Source of the DNA: an uncultured Verrucomicrobiales bacterium
Lineage (GTDB): Bacteria; Verrucomicrobiota; Verrucomicrobiae; Limisphaerales; CANJSG01
Reading direction: 5' to 3'
NCBI GenBank assembly: GCA_946480965.1
Contig: CAMLMI010000142.1
Location: forward strand, 1 to 10,852
DNA: 10,852 bases
The notes under the pieces were generated by a model that saw only the letters and a list, made by a program, of their open reading frames with translations, had not been told where the DNA came from and made no database searches. Positions 6,037 through 10,852 of this stretch are shown here, one piece after another. The translations under genes were made by a program, and so were the position numbers. How positions within the stretch are numbered: the first letter of the stretch is position 1; the number at the start of each line of letters is the position of its first letter.

Positions 6037-8574
6037 ATGAACACGATTCGACTTCGCCGCTTTTGTTGTGGGCTCGCACTATGGGTGCTGGCCTTTTCGG
6101 GGAACACTTCGTCGCGCGCGGAAACCGGGGCCGACGGCTGGCTGCGCTACGCGCCGGTCGAGAGCGCATGGGATCGGCGCGGCTACGAGGCGTTGCCGGG
6201 CAACATCGTGGTGCTGGAGGGCACCGACATTCTGCAGGCCGCGCGCGAGGAACTGGGCCGGGGAATGCGCGGATTGCTCGGCCGCGTCCAGCGCCAGGAA
6301 ACGTCCCTCGCCGCCGGAGAGGCCATCGTGTTGGCCAGGCTCGATGCGGCGCGGAAGGCTTACCCGGATCTCGGGGATGTTCCGGAGCTCCGACCCGAAG
6401 GCTTTTGGATCAAGTCGATCCGGCACGACGGGAAGCGCCACTTGCTCGTCACCGGGCTGGATGATCGCGGAGTCTTGTATGGCGCCTTCGCATTGCTGCG
6501 GCGGATGCAGACGGGCGGGAGCGTCGCGCGGCTGAACCTTTCGGAGAATCCCTCCGCGCCCATCCGCATCCTCAACCACTGGGACAATCCCGACGGCACC
6601 ATCGAGCGCGGCTACGCGGGCCGGTCCATCTTTTGGGAGAACGGCAAGATCGTGTCCGACCTCGGCCGGGTGCGCGACTATGCGCGGTTGATGGCCTCGG
6701 TGGGAATCAACGGCTGCTCCATCAACAACGTGAACGCCGATCCGCGCGTCATCTCCGCCGCGTGGTTGCCGCAGGTCGCGCGCGTGGCCGAGCAGTTCCG
6801 GCCCTGGGGCGTGAAGCTCTACCTCTCGCTCGACTTCGCCAGCCCCCGGAAGATCGGCGGCATCGACAGCTTCGATCCGTTGGACCCGCGCACCGTGGAG
6901 TTCTGGCAGAAGGCCGTGGACGAGGTGTATCGCGCCATTCCCGATCTCGGTGGCTTCGTGTTGAAGGCCGATTCCGAAGGCCGCCTCGGTCCTTCCGAAT
7001 ACGGACGCACTCCGGCCGATGCCGCCAACGTCATCGCCCGTCCGCTCAAGGCCCACGGCGGCGTGCTCTTCTACCGCGGCTTCGTCTATAACCACCGGAT
7101 GGATTGGCGCGACCTGAGCCTGGACCGCGCCAAGGCGGCGTATGACAACTTCGCGAAGCTCGACGGCCAGTTCGAGGACAACGTCATCGTCCAGATCAAG
7201 CACGGGCCGATCGATTTCCAGGTGCGCGAACCGGCGTCGCCGTTGTTCGGCGCGTTGGAGAAGACCAGCCAGGCCATCGAGCTCCAGATCACGCAGGAGT
7301 ATCTCGGCCAACAGCGCCACGTCTGCTACGTGGTGCCGATGTGGCAGGAGGTGCTGGACTTCGACATGGAGGCGAAGGGGAAGGGGACCCCGGTCAAGGA
7401 CCTCGTTTCCGGCAAGACCTTCAACCGTTCCACCGGCGGCTACGTCGGCGTCTCCAATGTGGGCCGCGACATCGATTGGCTCGGCCACCATTTGGCGATG
7501 GCCAATCTCTACGGCTTCGGCCGTTTGGCGTGGAACCCGGAGGTGTCCTCGAAGGCCATCGCCGAGGAATGGACCCGCCTGACTTTCGGGAACGACGCCA
7601 AGGTCGTGAAGACGGTCACCGATCTCCAGATGCGTTCCTGGCCCGCCTACGAGAACTACAGCGGCCCGCTCGGCATCGGCACGTTGACGGACATCATCCA
7701 CGTCCACTACGGGCCGGGCGTGGAATCCTCCGAGCACAACGGCTGGGGCCAGTGGCATCGCTCGAAGGAAACCGGCACGGGCATGAACCGCTCCATCGCC
7801 ACCGGCACCGGCTACATCGGCCAATACCGCCCCGGCGTCGCCGCCCGTTTCGAGTCGTTGAAGACCTGTCCCGACGACCTGCTGCTCTTCATGCACCACG
7901 TGCCCTACACGCACCGGTTGAAGAACGGCAAGACGGTCATCCAGCACTTCTACGACGCGCACTACGCCGGCGCGGCGGAAGCGGCGAAGTTTGTCGAGGA
8001 TTGGCGCGGGTTGAAGGGGCTGGTGGACGAGCCCCGTTACTTGGAGGTCTTGCGCGATCTCGAATACCAGGCCGGTCACGCCATCGTCTGGCGCGACGCC
8101 GTCAACGACTGGTTCCATCGCAAGTCCGGCATCGCCGACGCCCAGGGCCGGGTGGGGAATCATCCGGGCCGGATCGAGGCCGAAGCGATGGCTGTGGAAG
8201 GCGGCTCGGTGATCGAGGTGACGCCCTGGGAAACCGCGTCCGGCGGCAAGGCCGTGGCGGCGGCTTCGACCAATGCGGCGGCGATCCTGTCCCACCGCTT
8301 CACCGGTCAATCCGGCTGGCACGATCTGGCCGTCCAGTATTTCGACGAAAACGACGGCGTCTCCCGCTTCGCCCTGAGGATTGCCGGGCAGCAGATCGAC
8401 CAGTGGCCGGCCGACGACACGCATCCCAGCCCCTTGCCCAATGGCCACACCAGCACCCGGCGGACGATCCGGCGGGTGTTGCTCCGGTCCGGCGACGAGA
8501 TCCGCCTCCAGGCCATGCCCGACGGCAAGGAAGCGGCGGTCATCGACTACCTGGAAATCCGTCCCAGCCGGTGA
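6037..8574 (+). CDS. aguA: Secreted GH67 alpha-glucuronidase with C-terminal accessory domain
   Basis: 845 aa. GH67 enzymes release (4-O-methyl-)glucuronic acid from the terminal xylose of glucuronoxylan oligosaccharides. An N-terminal signal peptide (1-28, likely cut after SSRA) is followed by a GH67 N-terminal domain (about 29-170) and a TIM barrel beginning at LNHWDNPDGTIERGYAG (179-195). E314 in KADSEGRLGP is the expected general acid. D393 (GPIDFQVREP) and E421 (LQITQEYLG) are the expected inverting carboxylates; their 28-residue spacing matches what I recall for the characterised Cellvibrio enzyme. A C-terminal GH67 domain with TGTGYIGQY (589-597) and LLLFMHHVPY follows. Residues 709-845 form an extra beta-rich domain (RIEAEAM, VTPWETASGG, AVQYFDENDG, STRRTIR, IDYLEI) like that of about 840-aa fungal enzymes and absent from about 700-aa bacterial ones. 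The start at 6037 has GGAG 10 nt upstream and gives the signal peptide; an in-frame start at 5989 is less likely. Confidence 0.95.
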   Translation: MNTIRLRRFCCGLALWVLAFSGNTSSRAETGADGWLRYAPVESAWDRRGYEALPGNIVVLEGTDILQAAREELGRGMRGLLGRVQRQETSLAAGEAIVLARLDAARKAYPDLGDVPELRPEGFWIKSIRHDGKRHLLVTGLDDRGVLYGAFALLRRMQTGGSVARLNLSENPSAPIRILNHWDNPDGTIERGYAGRSIFWENGKIVSDLGRVRDYARLMASVGINGCSINNVNADPRVISAAWLPQVARVAEQFRPWGVKLYLSLDFASPRKIGGIDSFDPLDPRTVEFWQKAVDEVYRAIPDLGGFVLKADSEGRLGPSEYGRTPADAANVIARPLKAHGGVLFYRGFVYNHRMDWRDLSLDRAKAAYDNFAKLDGQFEDNVIVQIKHGPIDFQVREPASPLFGALEKTSQAIELQITQEYLGQQRHVCYVVPMWQEVLDFDMEAKGKGTPVKDLVSGKTFNRSTGGYVGVSNVGRDIDWLGHHLAMANLYGFGRLAWNPEVSSKAIAEEWTRLTFGNDAKVVKTVTDLQMRSWPAYENYSGPLGIGTLTDIIHVHYGPGVESSEHNGWGQWHRSKETGTGMNRSIATGTGYIGQYRPGVAARFESLKTCPDDLLLFMHHVPYTHRLKNGKTVIQHFYDAHYAGAAEAAKFVEDWRGLKGLVDEPRYLEVLRDLEYQAGHAIVWRDAVNDWFHRKSGIADAQGRVGNHPGRIEAEAMAVEGGSVIEVTPWETASGGKAVAAASTNAAAILSHRFTGQSGWHDLAVQYFDENDGVSRFALRIAGQQIDQWPADDTHPSPLPNGHTSTRRTIRRVLLRSGDEIRLQAMPDGKEAAVIDYLEIRPSR

Positions 8575-8999
8575 ACCGAATGTGCCGTTCGTTTGCCGGT
8601 CATCCTTGCCCAGCCAGCCGATTGCTGGGTGGAACCGCTCGATGGCGTGACATGGGAAGTCTTCGCCAAAGTCCGGTGAAGACTCGAAACAGAAGATCAA
8701 CTCGCCAGGAAGGCCGAACGCCAGGTTGGGGAACCCGGTCTACAGCTTGTCGGCCGACCGGGCGGGCTACCATACTAGGAGCCAGAGCGTTTATCCGATC
8801 AGGTGTTCAGGAGTTGCTTTGTATTCTGTCCCGCTTTAAGGCGTTTGGTGCGCCTTCTGGCCAATGGAAAAACGACAAGCTCCAGAAGTGGGCAGCGTGG
8901 CGGGCGGCCCCGCCAAAAGCCCCGGAAACCATGCCTTCCTGAGGCAGTTCCCCGGACAAAGGGGTTTCTTTTTCACAATCCACTGTTAACGTGACCTTC
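8575..8999. other. Long non-coding gap with several hairpins
   Basis: No credible reading frame is present; the short open frames here have no recognisable domain. Six inverted repeats can be drawn: CCCAGC/GCTGGG (8609-8629); a 10-bp stem with one G-U pair and 7-nt loop (8658-8684); CCCGGTC/GACCGGG (8734-8762); AAGGCG/CGCCTT (8838-8856); TGGCGGG/CCCGCCA with a 4-nt loop (8898-8915); and CCCC/GGGG followed by TTTCTTTTT (8950-8973). The middle part (about 8780-8850) is visibly less GC-rich than the flanking genes. Weak -35/-10-like boxes TTGTCG (8747-8752) and CATACT (8771-8776), 18 nt apart, face the NYN gene. It may hold the end of the aguA transcript, a promoter for the NYN gene, a small RNA, or eroded DNA. 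Confidence 0.5.
8950..8973 (+). terminator. Weak candidate terminator before the NYN gene
   Basis: CCCC (8950-8953) and GGGG (8961-8964) form a 4-bp stem with a 7-nt loop, directly followed by TTTCTTTTT (8965-8973). The stem is short for an efficient intrinsic terminator. If it works, a transcript entering from the gap would stop about 27 nt before the NYN start codon, leaving little room for a promoter. It may equally be a regulatory leader hairpin. Confidence 0.3.
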
Positions 9000-9563
9000 A
9001 TGGCAGCACGCACGCTGGTTTTCATCGACGAAGCCAATCTCCTGCAGATGGGACACCTCATCGGCAAGATGACGGATTGGGTGCGTGTGCGTGAATTCCT
9101 CGCGGACCACCGGAACGTCGTCGAGTTCGTGGTCTATGCCGGGTTGCCCCCCAATCTCCCCGATTGGTTCGAGCTTCGGCAAAAACGGGAAAAATTCCTC
9201 AACTGGTTGGAACAGCACGGCTTCCTCGTGGTGCGCAAGTATGGCAAGCCGGCCGAGCAGGGCAGCTACAAGGCCACCGTGGACCTCTTGATGACCATCG
9301 ACGCCATCGAGTTCTGCGAGCAGGTCAAGCCCGAGGAGGTCATCCTCGTCAGCGGCGACGGCGATTTCTCCCACCTCGCCTACAAGCTGCGCCGCTCCGG
9401 CATCCGCGTGGCCGTGGCCGGGGTGATGGACCTGGTGGCGGAGGACCTGAAATCCTCGTCCAATCTCTCCATCGACCTCACGGCGCTCTTCCAGAGCTTC
9501 GGCGACTACAAGACCATGCCCCGGTCCACCGTGCTCGCCGCCAAGCCCCGCGTGGCGGCTTGA
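9000..9563 (+). CDS. NYN (PIN-like) domain protein, predicted RNase, LabA/DUF88 type
   Basis: 187 aa, a single compact domain. NYN domains share the PIN nuclease fold and are predicted Mg2+-dependent RNases. The acidic metal-binding set is visible: D10 in VFIDEAN, D95 in KATVDLLMTID with D101 nearby, and D120/D122 in LVSGDGDFSHL, followed by the GIRVAVAGV strand. The first motif is FIDEANL rather than the more usual FIDGxNL; the catalytic aspartate is kept. There is no signal peptide or added C-terminal OST-HTH/LOTUS domain, only a short tail. The start is uncertain: ATG at 9000 and GTG at 8991 are in frame and neither has a Shine-Dalgarno; ATG is chosen because it gives the shorter run into the first beta strand. 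It lies 90 bp upstream of metG on the same strand, possibly co-transcribed. The RNA target is unknown. Confidence 0.85.
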   Translation: MAARTLVFIDEANLLQMGHLIGKMTDWVRVREFLADHRNVVEFVVYAGLPPNLPDWFELRQKREKFLNWLEQHGFLVVRKYGKPAEQGSYKATVDLLMTIDAIEFCEQVKPEEVILVSGDGDFSHLAYKLRRSGIRVAVAGVMDLVAEDLKSSSNLSIDLTALFQSFGDYKTMPRSTVLAAKPRVAA

Positions 9564-9653
9564 TCGTCCTTCCGGCGGACACGGCTTTCCCACCCTGGGT
9601 TTGATCCGAGCGGGTTGCCATGCACGGCCCGCCCGCCCCATCCTTTTCCCTCC

Positions 9654-10852
9654 ATGAGCAAACGCTTCTACCTCACGACCGCCATCGACTACGTGAACGG
9701 CGCGCCGCATCTCGGCCACGCCTACGAGAAGGTCATCACCGACGTGATCGCCCGCGGCCGGCGTTTCCTCGGCGAGGAAGCGTTTTTCCTCACCGGCCTC
9801 GACGAACACGGCCAGAAGGTCCAGCAAGCCGCCGAGAAGGACGGCAAGTCCGCCCAGGCCTATTGCGATGAACTGGCCGCCCAATGGAAGAGCTTCGCCA
9901 GCCGGCTCGACCTGACGAACAACGACTTCATCCGCACCACCGACGAGCGCCACAAGGAAGTCGTCCGCGCCGTCCTCTCCAAGCTCCACGCCCAGGGCGA
10001 CCTCTACAAGAAGGGCTACAAGGGCTTCTACTCCGTGAAGGAAGAGACCTTCCTGACCGAGAAGGACCGCAACCCCGACGGCACCTGGGCGCCGCAATGG
10101 GGCGAAGTCGTCGAGCTGCTGGAAGAGAACTGGTATTTCAAGATGAGCCGCGACCAGCAATGGCTCATCGACTTCATCGAGACCAACCCGTCCTTCGTGC
10201 AGCCCGACTACCGGCGCAACGAAGTGCTGGGCTTCCTCAAGTCCGAGACGCTGGAAGACCTCTGCATCACCCGACCCGCCTCGCGCCTGAGCTGGGGCAT
10301 TCCGCTGCCGTTCGATCCCGAGTTCGTCACCTACGTGTGGTTCGATGCGTTGACCAACTACATCACCGTGCCCGCCGCCCTCGGCGATCCCGTGGTGAAT
10401 GACGCCCTGAAGGGCTTCTACAATCCCGCATCCGGCATCCGGAATCCGGCATCAGGCATCGGGCATCCCGCATCCGCTCTCTGGCCCGCCGACCTTCACG
10501 TCATCGGCAAGGACATCATCAAGTTCCACGCCGTCTATTGGCCCATCATGCTCAAGGCGATGGGGCTGCCCTTGCCCAAACAGATCCTCGCCCACGGCTG
10601 GTGGCAGAAAGACGGCGCGAAGATGAGCAAGAGCACCGGCAACGTCGTCGATCCCGTCGCCGTCATCGACGAATGGGGCGTGGACGCCTTCCGCTACTAC
10701 GTCGTGCGCGAACTCGCCATCGGCCCCGACGGCAACTGGACCGACGCCGGTTTCCAGGCGCGTTACCAGTCGGAGCTGGCCAATGGCCTCGGCAACCTGG
10801 TCAACCGCACGCTCAACATGCTGAAGAAGTATCGGAACGGCGTCGTGCCCGC
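9654..10852 (+). CDS. metG: Methionine--tRNA ligase (partial, runs off the window end)
   Basis: The first 399 aa are present; the gene continues past the edge. MetRS joins methionine to tRNA-Met using ATP. The class I signatures are present: HLGH (19-22, in NGAPHLGHAYEKV) and KMSKS (323-327, in WWQKDGAKMSKSTGNVVDP). The LTGLDEHGQKVQQAA segment, EENWYFKMSRDQQWL and VTYVWFDALTNYIT further support it. The connective-peptide region (about 115-160, YSVKEETFLTE) has no cysteine pairs, so this is a zinc-free type, unlike E. coli. Between KGFY256 and L276-WPADLHVIGKD sits a 19-residue segment, NPASGIRNPASGIGHPASA (257-275), encoded by heptanucleotide repeats and not expected in the family. The ATG is chosen by homology (SKRFYLTTAIDYVNG); no Shine-Dalgarno precedes it. 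The C-terminal anticodon-binding domain is only begun. Confidence 0.97.
   Translation, partial: MSKRFYLTTAIDYVNGAPHLGHAYEKVITDVIARGRRFLGEEAFFLTGLDEHGQKVQQAAEKDGKSAQAYCDELAAQWKSFASRLDLTNNDFIRTTDERHKEVVRAVLSKLHAQGDLYKKGYKGFYSVKEETFLTEKDRNPDGTWAPQWGEVVELLEENWYFKMSRDQQWLIDFIETNPSFVQPDYRRNEVLGFLKSETLEDLCITRPASRLSWGIPLPFDPEFVTYVWFDALTNYITVPAALGDPVVNDALKGFYNPASGIRNPASGIGHPASALWPADLHVIGKDIIKFHAVYWPIMLKAMGLPLPKQILAHGWWQKDGAKMSKSTGNVVDPVAVIDEWGVDAFRYYVVRELAIGPDGNWTDAGFQARYQSELANGLGNLVNRTLNMLKKYRNGVVP
10422..10477 (+). repeat. Tandem heptanucleotide repeat (8 units) inside metG
   Basis: Eight contiguous 7-nt units with consensus CATCCGG: AATCCCG, CATCCGG, CATCCGG, AATCCGG, CATCAGG, CATCGGG, CATCCCG, CATCCGC. 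Because 7 is not a multiple of 3, the protein repeats every three units (21 nt, 7 residues): NPASGIR, NPASGIG, HPASA. The whole block stays open in the metG frame. Heptameric short tandem repeats are known in cyanobacteria as STRR sequences, usually between genes; a relation to those is only an analogy. Confidence 0.9.

Noticed and set aside
6079..8700. An 873-aa open frame on the minus strand, longer than the gene opposite it
   Set aside because: It is fully antisense to the GH67 gene, whose motifs are unmistakable. The translated product is Val/Gly/Asp/His-rich without domain, signal or start signal, a usual by-product of high third-position GC.
8803..9067. Small open frames of 63-86 aa in the gap before the NYN gene
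   Set aside because: There is no ribosome-binding site, no recognisable domain, and overlap with the NYN start or the hairpins. They are indistinguishable from chance.
8973..10160. A 395-aa minus-strand open frame
   Set aside because: It is antisense to the NYN gene and the start of metG, both with clear motifs. The product is low-complexity and resembles nothing.
1..10852. Polysaccharide-utilisation, defence or secondary-metabolite system
   Set aside because: Only one glycoside hydrolase is present, with no transporter, regulator or partner enzymes. The EEP and NYN nucleases are far apart, not in one operon, and lack defence-type partners.

Overview
This is a strongly GC-rich bacterial window with eight protein-coding genes. 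No RNA gene, CRISPR array, insertion sequence or phage gene is visible. The gene content points to the Planctomycetes-Verrucomicrobia-Chlamydiae group, most likely Verrucomicrobiota: a BatB/BatC-type von Willebrand protein, an exported PQQ-like beta-propeller starting with DWPQWRGPNRTD, a ThuA-like lipoprotein, a secreted GH67 alpha-glucuronidase, and several genes without Shine-Dalgarno sequences. The phylum is an inference from gene content, not from a marker gene.

Layout. Bases 1-144 hold a REP-like palindrome and the leader of the first gene. Bases 145-2121 (+) encode a membrane-anchored VWA protein joined to a TPR protein with a Gln/Gly-rich tail, a BatB-BatC fusion. It converges on and overlaps by 14 bp a phospholipid-methyltransferase-like enzyme (2108-2740, -). 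A strong intrinsic terminator (2761-2799) separates that enzyme from a minus-strand pair read in the order ThuA-like lipoprotein (4110-4862) then beta-propeller protein (2810-4057). A 138-bp divergent spacer with a 14-bp perfect palindrome leads to a plus-strand endonuclease/exonuclease/phosphatase protein (5001-5957), then the exported GH67 alpha-glucuronidase (6037-8574). About 425 bp of apparently non-coding, hairpin-rich DNA follows (8575-8999). Next come an NYN-domain predicted RNase (9000-9563) and methionyl-tRNA synthetase (9654 to the window end, truncated by the edge).

How the genes work together. The window looks like chromosomal housekeeping and envelope or carbohydrate functions rather than one integrated pathway. 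ThuA and the beta-propeller are probably co-transcribed and both exported. The GH67 enzyme would remove glucuronic acid from xylan fragments outside the cytoplasm, but no xylanase or transporter is next to it. NYN and metG are adjacent and co-oriented.

I found no convincing new multi-gene system. The two observations most worth checking are (a) an array of eight heptanucleotide units in frame inside the catalytic domain of metG, and (b) an internal start with a strong ribosome-binding site and its own signal-peptide-like segment exactly at the BatB/BatC junction. The palindromic divergent spacer, the structured non-coding gap and the fungal-type C-terminal domain of the alpha-glucuronidase are secondary leads.
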